Of a stretch of DNA of 64,000 nucleotides, positions 44,104 through 53,278 are shown piece after piece. The stretch is from contig DATJNA010000207.1 in assembly GCA_035508435.1 (NCBI GenBank), positions 12,528 through 76,527 on the forward strand. Direction: 5' to 3'. The first letter of the stretch is position 1. Each line of letters begins with the position of its first letter. The DNA is from JASHVB01 sp035508435. GTDB lineage: Bacteria > Pseudomonadota > Alphaproteobacteria > Acetobacterales > Acetobacteraceae. A program made the translations under genes and the position numbers. The notes beneath the pieces were generated by a model. That model saw only the letters and a program-made list of their open reading frames with translations, was not told the DNA's origin and did not search any database.

Positions 44104-44158
44104 CGGCCAATGCACGCCGCATTCGCGGAAGCACTGCGTTCAGGAAAGGAGAGTTGCC

Positions 44159-45085
44159 ATGAGCCGGAAACTGGTTCCGTTGATCGCCATTGTCGGGCTG
44201 CTCTGCGCGGCGACAGGCGTGGCGCGAGCGGCGGACAAGATCGCGCTTGTCGTCTCGACGCTCGACAATCCATTCTTCGTTACCCTGGCCGATGGCGCCA
44301 AGGCGAAGGCCAAGGCACTGGGGCTGGATCTGGTCGTCGTCGATAGCGAGAACGATCCGGCGAAAGAATTGTCTAACGTCGAGGACGTCCTCGATCAGAA
44401 CGTCAAAGTGCTGTTGCTCAATCCGGTCGATTCCGACGCTGCCAGGGCGGCGGTCCGCGCGGCGAACATCGGCAAGGTACCCGTCATTACGCTCGATCGG
44501 GCGGCCAAAGGGGCAAAGGTCATCTGCCATATCGCCTCCGACAATGTGGGAGGCGGTAAGCTCGCCGGCGAGCTGATCGTCAAGCGACTTGGCGGCCATG
44601 GCAATGTCGCCGAACTCGAAGGCCAGCCAGGCACGGACGCGGCGCGCGATCGCAGCAATGGGTTCCGCGAGGCGATAGCCGGATCGCCCGGAATCAAGCT
44701 CGTGGCCAGTCAGCCAGCAAATTTCGATCGCACCCAGGGCCTGAACGTCATGGAAAACATCCTTCAGGCGCACCCTGATATCGACGCCGTCTTTGCGGCC
44801 AATGACGAGATGGCGTTGGGTGCTACCAAGGCGATACAGGCCGGAGGGCGCAAGATCGCCGTGGTGGGCTTCGACGGAACCAGAGACGGCATCGCGGCTG
44901 TCAAGAATGGATCGATGTACGCGACGATTGCTCAGCAGCCGGCACTCATTGGCAGCCTCGGGGTCGAACAAGCGAGCAATGTGATAAGCGGCCACCAGGT
45001 ACCGGCCAGCATTCCCGTTCCGTTGAAAGTGATTACCAATGGAGCGGCAACAGTGCATGATCGGGATCAGGCTTCGACACATTAG
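44159..45085 (+). CDS. rbsB: Sugar ABC transporter substrate-binding protein (RbsB type)
   Basis: 308 residues from ATG 44159, behind AGGAAAGGAGAG. A signal peptide (about residues 1-24, ending GVARA) is followed by a periplasmic-binding-protein type 1 fold: LVVSTLDNPFFVTLADGAKAKAKAL, LLNPVDSDAARAAVRAAN, ITLDRAAKGAKVICHIASDNVGGGKLAGE and VFAANDEMALGATKAI. The pattern is very close to D-ribose-binding proteins, so ribose or a related pentose/hexose is the likely ligand. It follows rbsC by 55 bases in the same operon. Confidence 0.93.
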   Translation: MSRKLVPLIAIVGLLCAATGVARAADKIALVVSTLDNPFFVTLADGAKAKAKALGLDLVVVDSENDPAKELSNVEDVLDQNVKVLLLNPVDSDAARAAVRAANIGKVPVITLDRAAKGAKVICHIASDNVGGGKLAGELIVKRLGGHGNVAELEGQPGTDAARDRSNGFREAIAGSPGIKLVASQPANFDRTQGLNVMENILQAHPDIDAVFAANDEMALGATKAIQAGGRKIAVVGFDGTRDGIAAVKNGSMYATIAQQPALIGSLGVEQASNVISGHQVPASIPVPLKVITNGAATVHDRDQASTH

Positions 45086-45160
45086 CCTGCCATTCACAGG
45101 ACACGCACAGCACACCATCCCTCGATACGAGGGCAAGACTGATAAGGTGGAGGTACGTCC

Positions 45161-45427
45161 ATGGCTGACCCATCGCAGCGGCAACTTGCCGTCTTCGGGA
45201 GCGTCAACGTCGATTTTTCCGGTCTTGCCAGCCATCTTGCGAAAGCCGGAGAGACGCTGCGAGGGATGCGATATCGCATTGGGTGCAGGGATCAGGTGAC
45301 CGAGCGGGCGGGCGCGGCCGCGCGCGTGCAGGTCTTCGCGCATTGGCTCGATCGCGCCGGCATGGCTGCCGTTGCCCCAATGCTACGCACGGGCCTCAGT
45401 GCACCTGGTGTCTGGCAGGATCATCTG
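45161..45427 (+). pseudogene. Truncated, degraded ribokinase N-terminus
   Basis: Starts with ATG 45161 behind a good GGAGG. The first 40 residues (RQLAVFGSVNVDFSGLASHLAKAGETLRGMRYRIG) are the first strand and lid region of a PfkB-family ribokinase. Then the required GGKGANQ motif is replaced by CRDQVTERAG, after which remnants such as AAARVQVFAHW and MAAVAPML remain recognisable. No ATP-binding or catalytic GAGD part follows. The frame is open without a stop into the OprB gene. It is probably a leftover of an older ribokinase gene, replaced by the intact copy at 46878. Confidence 0.7.
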
Positions 45428-46822
45428 GTGCGTATTTTGACCAGGGCCGCGCCGACAAGGATCGCCGCTTTTGCCGTCGCGGCAATGCTGCTGGCCGCGC
45501 CCGCCGTCGCACAGCAAGCCAGCAGCCCCGGCGTCACGCCGAGCCTCGAGGCATCGACACCGAAAGTCGCACCCCCGGACCCGACAGCGGACAACCATTT
45601 GTTCGGCGACTGGGGAGGCATGCGCAGCTATCTCAACAATCTTGGCATCGACTTCAACCTCGACTACGTGACCGAGACCGCCGGCAACGTCACCGGCGGA
45701 TTGCGGAAGGGGGTCGACTACGCCGACCAGTTCGGCTTTCAGCTCGACATCGATTGGGAGAAGTTAGCCGGAATCACCGGCTTCTCGACCCACCTCAACA
45801 TCGTCCACCGCGACGGCCGCAACCTCAGCAGCGACTACATCGGCGACAACGTCATTCAGGCGCAGGAAATCTACGGCGCCGGGTTCGGCACGGCGCTGCG
45901 CGATGTATGGCTCTATGGGGAAGAAAAGGCATTCAACGACCGCCTGGACTTCGTGTTCGGCCGCGTGTTTCCCGGCATGGATTTCGCCGCCTCGCCGCTG
46001 TACTGCCATTTCATGACCCTGACGATCTGCGGCCATCCGCGCGCATTGACCCAGGAGCAAGGCTTCATCGACTGGCCGCTGAGCACCTGGGGCGGCCGGC
46101 TCAAGGCACGTCCAACGACCGACACGTACGTGATGTTCGGCGTCTATGCATCCGAGCCGTTCCCTGCCGGCGGGCCGACCGGCTGGAACTGGTCCACGAA
46201 CGTGGTCACCGGTGCCTACTACGCCATGGAACTCGGATGGGAGCCGGTGTTCGGCCCCTCGCAGCTTTCGGGCCACTATAAGATCGGCTTCGCTTACGAC
46301 ACCAGCGCCTTTCCCGACAACCTGGCGGACACCAACGGTCAACCGTTCGTGCTGACCGGACTGCCGCCGCGGATGCAACACGGACGCGGACAGTTCTGGG
46401 TCACCTTCGACCAGATGCTGCTGCGCACCGGGCCGGGGCCGAACGAAGGCCTGACCGTGCTCGCGGCCTACGCGCACGACGACGGCGACAACTCGCTCTA
46501 CCAGCACTTCGTCTGGGCAGGCCTGCTGTATTCCGGCTTCTGGCGGGACCGCCCGCACGATCAGATCGGCCTTGGGATCACGTACTACAAGATCGCGCCG
46601 AGCCTGACGCAGACCGAGACGCTGGAGCAGGAGTTCGATCTGGCGCCAACCTATGCCTACGGCGTGCAGACGCACGCGACGGTTTTCGAACTCAACTACC
46701 AGCTTCCTGTCTACCGCGGCGTGACGCTGCAGCCGGAAATGGAATACTTCCTGCGCCCGGGCGGCGTTTCCAGGGTGCCGAGCGCATTCGTGCTCGGGTT
46801 GAAGACGCATGTGGTGTTCTGA
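45428..46822 (+). CDS. oprB: OprB-family carbohydrate-selective porin
   Basis: 464 residues from GTG 45428, with AGGA seven bases upstream; the same frame is open back to 45161, so a 553-residue product starting with the ribokinase remnant cannot be excluded. A signal peptide (about 1-31, AAMLLAAPAVAQQ) precedes a short Pro/Ser linker and the hallmark LFGDWGGMRSYLNNLGIDFNLDYVTETAGNVTGGL. The beta-barrel ends in an aromatic residue (LGLKTHVVF), as needed for outer-membrane insertion. It likely admits the sugar taken up by the RbsABC-type importer encoded just upstream. Confidence 0.92.
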   Translation: MRILTRAAPTRIAAFAVAAMLLAAPAVAQQASSPGVTPSLEASTPKVAPPDPTADNHLFGDWGGMRSYLNNLGIDFNLDYVTETAGNVTGGLRKGVDYADQFGFQLDIDWEKLAGITGFSTHLNIVHRDGRNLSSDYIGDNVIQAQEIYGAGFGTALRDVWLYGEEKAFNDRLDFVFGRVFPGMDFAASPLYCHFMTLTICGHPRALTQEQGFIDWPLSTWGGRLKARPTTDTYVMFGVYASEPFPAGGPTGWNWSTNVVTGAYYAMELGWEPVFGPSQLSGHYKIGFAYDTSAFPDNLADTNGQPFVLTGLPPRMQHGRGQFWVTFDQMLLRTGPGPNEGLTVLAAYAHDDGDNSLYQHFVWAGLLYSGFWRDRPHDQIGLGITYYKIAPSLTQTETLEQEFDLAPTYAYGVQTHATVFELNYQLPVYRGVTLQPEMEYFLRPGGVSRVPSAFVLGLKTHVVF

Positions 46823-46877
46823 CAGCATCGTCGCGGCCACGGCCAGGCTGGACGAGACAATCCGGAGCGTTTGAATC

Positions 46878-47813
46878 ATGGCGCGCATCGCGGTCGTCGG
46901 CAGCAGCAACGCCGATCTCGTCACCTACATCACGCGGATGCCGGCGCGCGGCGAGACCCTCGAGGCTCCACGGTTCGAGATGGGGCCGGGCGGCAAGGGG
47001 GCCAACCAGGCCGTGGCGGCCGCGCGGCTCGGCAGCGAAGTGCTGATGGTCGGTCAGGTCGGCAATGACATGTTCGGCCGCGACCTGTTGGCCAACTTCA
47101 AGGCGCAAGGCGTCGATACCCGCCATGTCGGCGTCGCCGACAGCGTCTCCACCGGAATCGCAACGATCCTGGTCGAGCCATCCGGCGAAAATTCGATCCT
47201 GATTGTCAAGGGCGCCAACAACCACGTGCTGCCGCCGCACATCGATGCGGCGGCGGCGGACCTGCTGGCCTGCGAGTTGATCCTGCTGCAACTCGAAGTG
47301 CCGTTGCCGACGATCTATCACACCGTGGCGCTGGCGACACGGCACGGCCGCCGCGTGATCCTCAATCCCGCGCCGGCCACGCTCGATCTCGATCTGGCGC
47401 AACTACAGGACGTTGCGTTTCTCATGCCCAATCGCGGCGAGCTGTCGCTGTTGACCGGAATGCCGACCGACTCGCTCGCCGAGATCGAGGCCGCATCGCA
47501 GAAACTGCGGGACGGTGGCATCCGCGCGGTGATCACGACCCTGGGGCACGACGGCGCGTTGCTGGTGGCGCCCGATGAGGTCGCGCACGTCCCGAGCGTG
47601 CCGGTCGCGGCCGTCGACACGACGGGCGCAGGCGATGCGTTCATCGGCAGCTTTGCGCATTGCCTCGCCGACGGAGCCCCGGTGAAGCAGGCTCTGCACT
47701 CGGCGGTGCGCTACGCCGCGCTCTCGGTCACCGCGCGCGGCGCGCAGCGATCCTACGGCGACGCTGCGGCGTTTCGGGCGTTCTGCGCGACGCTACCCGG
47801 AGGCGTGCCATGA
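46878..47813 (+). CDS. rbsK: Ribokinase
   Basis: 311 residues, complete PfkB-family kinase. N-terminal SSNADLVTYITRMPARGETL, the substrate/hinge motif GPGGKGANQAVAAARLG near residue 37, NPAPAT, NRGELSLLTG and the catalytic anion-hole motif VDTTGAGDAFIGSFAH near residue 246 with Asp base. It phosphorylates ribose (or a related sugar) at O5 using ATP, completing the uptake pathway of this operon. It follows oprB by 55 bases. A tiny frame ATG ACG GAC... stops after eight codons at its end and looks like the stump of a lost next gene. Confidence 0.94.
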   Translation: MARIAVVGSSNADLVTYITRMPARGETLEAPRFEMGPGGKGANQAVAAARLGSEVLMVGQVGNDMFGRDLLANFKAQGVDTRHVGVADSVSTGIATILVEPSGENSILIVKGANNHVLPPHIDAAAADLLACELILLQLEVPLPTIYHTVALATRHGRRVILNPAPATLDLDLAQLQDVAFLMPNRGELSLLTGMPTDSLAEIEAASQKLRDGGIRAVITTLGHDGALLVAPDEVAHVPSVPVAAVDTTGAGDAFIGSFAHCLADGAPVKQALHSAVRYAALSVTARGAQRSYGDAAAFRAFCATLPGGVP

Positions 47814-47904
47814 CGGACAGTATGCTCACAAGTTGAGGGTGTTGCGCGCCGGCCCGATCACCCTCACCCTGCCTCGCCCGCTGCCGCGGGAGAGGGAGAA
47901 GTTG

Positions 47905-49260
47905 ATGCGCCAGATGACTCTTGTCGGCTTCTTGCAGGCCCAGAACTGCACCAATTTCGTCGGTTCCTGGCGCCATCCGGAAGCCGCCCCCGATTTCATG
48001 TCCGCCGATTATTACCGCCGCGTCGGCCGCGCACTGGAAGCGGGAAAATTCCATCTCGGCTTCTTCGACGACCGTCTCGCCATGCCGGACCGTTACGGCG
48101 GCGACCACGCCCACACCGTCGCCAACGGCATCCGCTGCGTGAAAATGGACCCGGTCACCATCCTCACCGTGATGGGGATGGCGACCGAAAAGCTCGGCCT
48201 CGGGTCAACCTACACCACCAGCTATTACGAACCCTTCCACGTCGCCCGCGTGTTCGCGACGCTGGACCTGATGAGCAATGGCCGCGCCGCCTGGAACGTG
48301 GTCACGTCGATGAACGACGGCGAAGCGCTGAACATGGGCCAGCCCTCGCATGGCGACCACGACGGCCGCTACGACCGCGCCGACGAGTTCATGGAAGTCG
48401 TGCTCGGGCACTGGGATGCCTGGGACGACGACGCCATCGTCTGCGACAAGACCACCGGCTTGTTCGCCCATCCCGACAAGGTGCGGCGCCTGGACTACGG
48501 GGGAAGATTCTTCCGCTCACGCGGGCCGTTCACCGTACCGCGCTCGGCGCAAGGCCATCCGGTGATCATCCAGGCCGGCCAAAGCGGCCGCGGCCGCCGC
48601 TTTGCCGCGCGATGGGCGGAACTGGTGTTCGTCAACTACCACAATTTGGCAGCCGCCAGGCAAGACTACGCCGCCTTCAAGACCCAGATCGCCGAGGCGG
48701 GACGCGATCCCGACAAGGTGCATGTCGCCGCCGGCACCTATTACGTCGTTGCGCCGACCCGCTCCGAGGCGGAAGACAAGGTGGCGCTGATCGACAGGCT
48801 GCCCAAGGAAATCGACCAGCTTTCGCTGTTGTGCGAAGTGCTGAACGTCGATCTGTCGCAGAAGCCGCTGGACGAACCCTGGACCGAGGATGAGATCCAG
48901 ACCTGGACCGGCGCACAGGGCCTGCGCGATCGCATCTATCGTGTGCTGGGCAAGCGCAATCCGACCACCCGCGACTTCATGGAGGTGTCGCAGCGCGGCA
49001 CCTTCCGCGACCATCCGCGCTTCGTCGGCAGCCCGAAGGATGTCGCGGACGGGATGGAGGAATGGTTCGCCGGCCGCGCCTGCGACGGGTTCGTGGTGGC
49101 GGCTTCGCATGTGCCGGGCACCTATGAGGATTTCGCCCGCCTGATCACGCCGGAGCTGCAACGCCGCGGCCTGCTGCAGCAGGACTATCGCGGCACCACG
49201 CTGCGGCAGAATCTCGGCCTCGACCGGCCGGCGATCGGTGACTGGCGGCGGGCGCGGTAA
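47905..49260 (+). CDS. FMN-dependent monooxygenase, NtaA/SnaA/DmoA family
   Basis: 451 residues from ATG 47905, with AGAGGGAGA upstream. A bacterial luciferase-like TIM barrel: KFHLGFFDDRLAMPDRYGGD near residue 48, GLGSTYTTSYYEPFHVARVFATLDLMSNGRAAWNVVTSMND near 98, and HPVIIQAGQSGRGRRFAARWAELVFV near 212. These are flavin-dependent two-component monooxygenases acting on xenobiotics such as nitrilotriacetate, dimethyl sulfide or dibenzothiophene; they need a separate flavin reductase, not seen here. The adjacent DUF385-type protein overlaps nothing but follows by 55 bases. Confidence 0.92.
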   Translation: MRQMTLVGFLQAQNCTNFVGSWRHPEAAPDFMSADYYRRVGRALEAGKFHLGFFDDRLAMPDRYGGDHAHTVANGIRCVKMDPVTILTVMGMATEKLGLGSTYTTSYYEPFHVARVFATLDLMSNGRAAWNVVTSMNDGEALNMGQPSHGDHDGRYDRADEFMEVVLGHWDAWDDDAIVCDKTTGLFAHPDKVRRLDYGGRFFRSRGPFTVPRSAQGHPVIIQAGQSGRGRRFAARWAELVFVNYHNLAAARQDYAAFKTQIAEAGRDPDKVHVAAGTYYVVAPTRSEAEDKVALIDRLPKEIDQLSLLCEVLNVDLSQKPLDEPWTEDEIQTWTGAQGLRDRIYRVLGKRNPTTRDFMEVSQRGTFRDHPRFVGSPKDVADGMEEWFAGRACDGFVVAASHVPGTYEDFARLITPELQRRGLLQQDYRGTTLRQNLGLDRPAIGDWRRAR

Positions 49261-49315
49261 CAGTGCCCAATCGGTCGTACCCGCAGGCGTCGCTGGGCGA
49301 CCCGCCGAGAGAGCA

Positions 49316-49762
49316 ATGATGCGCAAGACGCTGCTGCGTGTGATGGGCGGGCTGAACACCTGGATCTACCGCAGCAGCAAAGGGCGGCTGTTGGGGCGGT
49401 TCCCGTCGGGAGCGCCGGTGTGCCTGCTGACCACCATCGGCCGGCGCTCGGGCCAGCCGCGTACCGTGCCATTGCTGTATTTGCAGGATGGCGCGGATTA
49501 CGTCGTGGTAGCCTCGCAGGGCGGCGCACCGGAGCATCCGGGCTGGTTCCATAATTTGCAAGTGCAGCCGCGCGCGGAGATCGAACTGGGTACCCGGCGT
49601 CTGGCGGTCATCGCGCAGCAGGTCAGCGAAGCGGAACGCAACGCGCTCTGGCCCCGGTTGGTGGCGATCTATCCGCCCTACGAGACCTACCAGCGCCGCA
49701 CCACGCGTCGCATCCCGGTCCTGCGGCTGACGCCCGTCCCGGTTGGAAACGCCACGCCTTGA
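49316..49762 (+). CDS. Nitroreductase/deazaflavin-dependent (DUF385) family protein
   Basis: 148 residues from ATG 49316 (a second ATG follows at once). Split-barrel fold with LLTTIGRRSGQPRTVPLLYLQDGADYVVVASQGGAPEHPGWFHNL, the family signature, then PRAEIELGTRRLAV. In actinobacteria such proteins use F420 as deazaflavin-dependent nitroreductases or quinone reductases; in proteobacteria the cofactor is often unknown and may be F420 or flavin. It lies downstream of the FMN monooxygenase and may serve the same detoxification pathway, which is inference. Confidence 0.85.
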   Translation: MMRKTLLRVMGGLNTWIYRSSKGRLLGRFPSGAPVCLLTTIGRRSGQPRTVPLLYLQDGADYVVVASQGGAPEHPGWFHNLQVQPRAEIELGTRRLAVIAQQVSEAERNALWPRLVAIYPPYETYQRRTTRRIPVLRLTPVPVGNATP

Positions 49763-49917
49763 AGCGCTTCTCACGCTCCCTGCCACCAATCATGTCTGGC
49801 GTGACGGCCGGCAAGCGGCCGGCCATGTGGCACCGGCACTGGCGCTGCCGGGGCAGCGCTACCGAATGCCGTGACAGCGCTGCCCGACACCAAGGCAGTC
49901 AGGCAGAACCGGGCCTG

Positions 49918-50529
49918 GTGTCGCGATGGCTCATGGCCGCGCTGCTGTCAGGTCTGGCGACGGCCGCGGCACACGGCCCCGCCGCAGCGGCAGCGCCGCC
50001 GCTGACGCATTTGACCTGCGAGGGCGCCATCCTGGGCTTCCAACAGCTCGGCGACCACCGATTGGCATCCTACCAGGATGCGCACGGACACCGCATCGAG
50101 CTCTGGTGCACCAGACGCGTCTTCGACTCCCAGTTTGATCTGCGCGTCGCCGTTGCGGCACCGGCGCATGGCGGCGATGGTCGTCCAGACCCGGTCGCGC
50201 CCGGCCGCCTGGCCACCGTGGGCGGGTGCTTTTTCGATAACGGCGACAATCAAGGCCCGATCTTCGTCGTCGATCCAGGCGGTGGCTATGTGACGGTCGC
50301 ATGGGTCACCCAGGATCCCGCCGATCGGCGGAAATATCGTTTCAGCTACGATTTTGCCAGCAAACTCGTCACGGTCACGGCGACGGTTGCCGGCTGCGCT
50401 CCGGTGTCGAAGGTCGTCGCGCCGCAGCCCAGCTATCGGCGGCTGGCAAAGTTGCTGCCACATCCGGAGACCCAGTCCTGCGCGCTCCCCCCCATGGGCG
50501 GCTTCAATCCGACAGCACCCACACCGTGA
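49918..50529 (+). CDS. Hypothetical secreted protein
   Basis: 203 residues if GTG 49918 is the start; ATG 49933 is the alternative, and an open frame runs back to 49759 with no family features. A signal peptide (SRWLMAALLSGLATAAAHGPAAAAA) is followed by about 175 mature residues with five cysteines (LTCEGAI, LWCTRR, GGCFFDNGDN, VAGCAPV, SCALPP), suggesting disulfides in the periplasm. Compact beta-rich composition. No family recognised. It follows the DUF385 gene by 155 bases. Confidence 0.55.
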   Translation: MSRWLMAALLSGLATAAAHGPAAAAAPPLTHLTCEGAILGFQQLGDHRLASYQDAHGHRIELWCTRRVFDSQFDLRVAVAAPAHGGDGRPDPVAPGRLATVGGCFFDNGDNQGPIFVVDPGGGYVTVAWVTQDPADRRKYRFSYDFASKLVTVTATVAGCAPVSKVVAPQPSYRRLAKLLPHPETQSCALPPMGGFNPTAPTP

Positions 50530-50679
50530 CGGAAACCGCCGGCCGGGAGCCGGCGCCGGTGTCAGGGATGCAACCGACATTGACAGTTCGCGCGGCACGC
50601 GAGACCATACCGGCAAAATCGACCCAAAGAGCATGCAGACTGTGATGCTGAGATGACCGCAAGCTAGGGAGTGTCCGAT

Positions 50680-52203
50680 ATGCTGGAACGGGTGAAGTAT
50701 CCCGAATCGATTGAGCCGTTGGTGCGATTTATCGAGGAAACACCACGCGATCAGATCCTTGACCTCACGCTGGAGAAGCTGCGCGACGGGGTGCCGATCA
50801 AGACCATGCTGACCGCCTCGGCCCTGGCGGTCACCCGGTCCGCCGATCTGCCGCCCGGCCACCACGGGGGCCCGCTGCACCCGCTGGCCGGCCTCTACGC
50901 GATCTCGAGGCTGGTGGATCGCCTGGAAGGCGAGGACAAGTTCCTCCCCGTGCTGCAGCACGTGGCGCTGTCCAACAAGCACATCCACGACCCGGTCACC
51001 TCGCCGTTCCAGTTGCTGGAATTCGCGCCGCTGGATGCCACCGTTGGCATGAACCGTCTGGAAGACATGGCCTATGACGGTTCCGGCGACGTGGTCACCG
51101 CCGCGGGCGTCGAAGCCGCCAAGGCCGCCTTCTTCCGTTGCTGCGAGCGCGGCGAAAGCAACAAGGCCGATCACCTTTTCCAGTGGCTGTGGCAGCATGT
51201 CCCGCCGATCGAGGCGTTCGACCTGCTGATGACCGTCGCGATTCCGAAGAACGGCCTCGACGACCACTATTTCCTGTTCCCCGCCTATCTGTGGCGCGGC
51301 ATGGATCAATACCTGGGCTGGGAGCATATGTCGCTGCTGATGCGGCCGGCGGTGCGCTATGTCACCCGCTTCCCGCAGGCGCGCATTGTCCCCGAGGCCG
51401 AAGCGCTGATCGAGAAGCACAACTTGCTCGGCCGCATCCTGCGCCAGCGCACCGGTGACGACGAGACCGCGGCGATCGGCAAGCTGGGCGAGGGCATCCG
51501 CGACGTCACCGCCTACAGCGAAATCCCGGTGCTGATTGCCGAGGCGCTGGTGGACGGGCTGTCGATGGAAGGCGCGGGCGAGGCGCTGTCGATCGGCGCC
51601 GCTGGCTTGTTCCTGCGCTCGCTCACCGGCAATCCGATGGATGTGCACCTGCACACCTCAGCCAATGTGCGCCGCTGGCTGCTGAAGCTCGACGGCCTCA
51701 GCATCAAGAACAAGCTGCTGGTGCTGCTGACCTGGCACACCGGGCCGGAGGTGAAATCGACCCAGCACCGCATGGAGCCAACGGCGCAGCCCGATCCGGA
51801 AGCGGTGGCCGCGCTGCCGGTGCGGTCGCAGGAGGAGCTGCTGGAGGCGATCACCCAGAGCATCTACACCCAGCCGCCGACGGACTGGTCGACCGTGTCG
51901 AACCTGGGCCGCATGCGCGCGGTGCCCGAGGTGAAGATGACGGTGAACCTGGCGCAGCAATACGTGAACCTGCGCTACGATCCGGAGGCGCTGATCAAGC
52001 GCCTGGCCGACATCGTCTGCCACGACAGCTTCACCGAGATGCACGCGTTCAAGCATCACCAGGCGGTGGTTGAGGAATTCCGCACCACCCGCGAACCGTG
52101 GCGCTGGATGCATCTGGTGTGCGGCTGCCAGGCGGCGGCGATTTCCTTCGGCAAGAACATGGAAGTGTTCGAGGAAGTGCTGGAGCTGCTGCACGCGGCG
52201 TAG
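50680..52203 (+). CDS. Conserved-looking hypothetical protein, helical, histidine-rich
   Basis: 507 residues from ATG 50680, which has AGGGAG eight bases upstream; a GTG at 50671 would leave no room for a binding site. Mostly alpha-helical, without signal peptide or membrane segment. Notable stretches: PPGHHGGPLHPLAGLYAISRL near residue 58, LSNKHIHDP, CCERGESNKADHLFQWLWQHVPP, DDHYFLFPAYLWRGMDQYLGWEHM and EMHAFKHHQAVVEEF. The repeated His-rich motifs could bind metal. I do not recognise the family. Good codon use and strong ribosome binding site show it is a real gene, ended by a strong hairpin. Confidence 0.8.
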   Translation: MLERVKYPESIEPLVRFIEETPRDQILDLTLEKLRDGVPIKTMLTASALAVTRSADLPPGHHGGPLHPLAGLYAISRLVDRLEGEDKFLPVLQHVALSNKHIHDPVTSPFQLLEFAPLDATVGMNRLEDMAYDGSGDVVTAAGVEAAKAAFFRCCERGESNKADHLFQWLWQHVPPIEAFDLLMTVAIPKNGLDDHYFLFPAYLWRGMDQYLGWEHMSLLMRPAVRYVTRFPQARIVPEAEALIEKHNLLGRILRQRTGDDETAAIGKLGEGIRDVTAYSEIPVLIAEALVDGLSMEGAGEALSIGAAGLFLRSLTGNPMDVHLHTSANVRRWLLKLDGLSIKNKLLVLLTWHTGPEVKSTQHRMEPTAQPDPEAVAALPVRSQEELLEAITQSIYTQPPTDWSTVSNLGRMRAVPEVKMTVNLAQQYVNLRYDPEALIKRLADIVCHDSFTEMHAFKHHQAVVEEFRTTREPWRWMHLVCGCQAAAISFGKNMEVFEEVLELLHAA

Positions 52204-52212
52204 CCAACGAAA

Positions 52213-52268
52213 CTCCCTCCCCCCTAGCGAGATCGAGCCGTTAGCCTGGTGAAGGCGGGGGGAGGGAG
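52213..52268. terminator. Strong stem-loop after the histidine-rich gene
   Basis: CTCCCTCCCCCC (52213-52224) pairs perfectly with GGGGGGAGGGAG (52257-52268): a 12-bp stem with a 32-base loop, starting nine bases after the stop codon at 52203. There is no U-tract, so it may act as a transcript-stabilising or factor-assisted terminator. Confidence 0.6.
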
Positions 52269-53278
52269 CGTTACGAGACACTTGCACCGCGCCCTCTAAC
52301 GATTGGCACTAATCTCAAAAGCATTGACCAGCCGCAAGTTGCCGTGCCACCACTGAAGAAGGGCGGCGCCTGGAGGCAGAGAGGGCCAACCGCGTAGCCG
52401 CGGCACGGAACAGGCACTTTTCGCCATCCCAGCGTGTGGGGCAACTCTGAACAGTGGGACCGCGGTGGCGGCGCGCGCTGGTGTTCTGACCCTAACGCTT
52501 CGATGCCATTGGGCATCGACAATCGGCATCGTTACCAGGGCCCGCGTGGGATACAAGCGCCAGAGTCACAGCACTAGCATGCCGGCGCGACAGGTGCGAC
52601 CGCTCGGATGCAGCGACCGCCAGGGCTAGGGCTCCGCGTCGGCTGGACGTCTGGGCTATCACGGCAGTAAACGAACCGCGCAGCGGCCAAGGCATGGGAA
52701 ACGTCGGTCCCGCCGGCATCCCCGGGGAAACCGACCACTGGCAAATTGCTGAAAAGCGTTTACTGCCGGCTAACGGCGCAAGGTTAGGTTGCCGAACCAT
52801 CATACTGCGCGACAACATTGCGTAAAAGGCACCGCCTCGCTTGCCTTTCGACTTTCGTTGCGCACGCGTGGAGATTTTCAGCGACCGCCAGTCTACCTGC
52901 CAAACAAGCCGTGTGAGCAGCGCACGCAATCGAAGCGCGAAGAGCCGCATCACGGCGATAAAGGTGACAAGCCGGCAAGCGCAGATCGGCCGGTTCGACC
53001 GGGTAGGTGCAACAATGCCTAGCTCGTCGTCGGTCATCTGATTGCGGATTATGTCAATGCCGAACCTCGCACAGGGAATCCGAGCCAAGCACTATGCCGG
53101 ACCTGGTACAGGCCATTCTTTATTGGCGTCGCTCCCTGCAAGCCCAAATCGCTTTCGCTGCCGGTCTTGTCCACGCTCAAAGATGCCCAAGGTTAATACA
53201 GTTGCGCATTTGTCCGCAGGTCGTAAGATACCCCAGCCACGCCGCAACGGGAGAAGAAGCTTATCAAGGGGGGAGACG
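52269..53278. other. Thousand-base region with no recognisable gene, base composition shifting
   Basis: Frames on both strands (for example 52492-53088 minus) show no known domain. The right half (from about 52780) becomes less GC-rich, like the following gene. A perfect 8-bp hairpin TCGATGCC-ATTG-GGCATCGA is at 52500-52519. No integrase, transposase or tRNA is visible. It may hold decayed sequence at the edge of an acquired segment. Confidence 0.5.

Noticed and set aside
47810..47836. Eight-codon ORF overlapping the end of rbsK
   Set aside because: Too short to be a gene; at most a stump of a lost downstream gene.
52492..53088. 198-residue minus-strand ORF in the gap before the DUF3422-like gene
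   Set aside because: No domain, no ribosome binding site seen, composition looks random.
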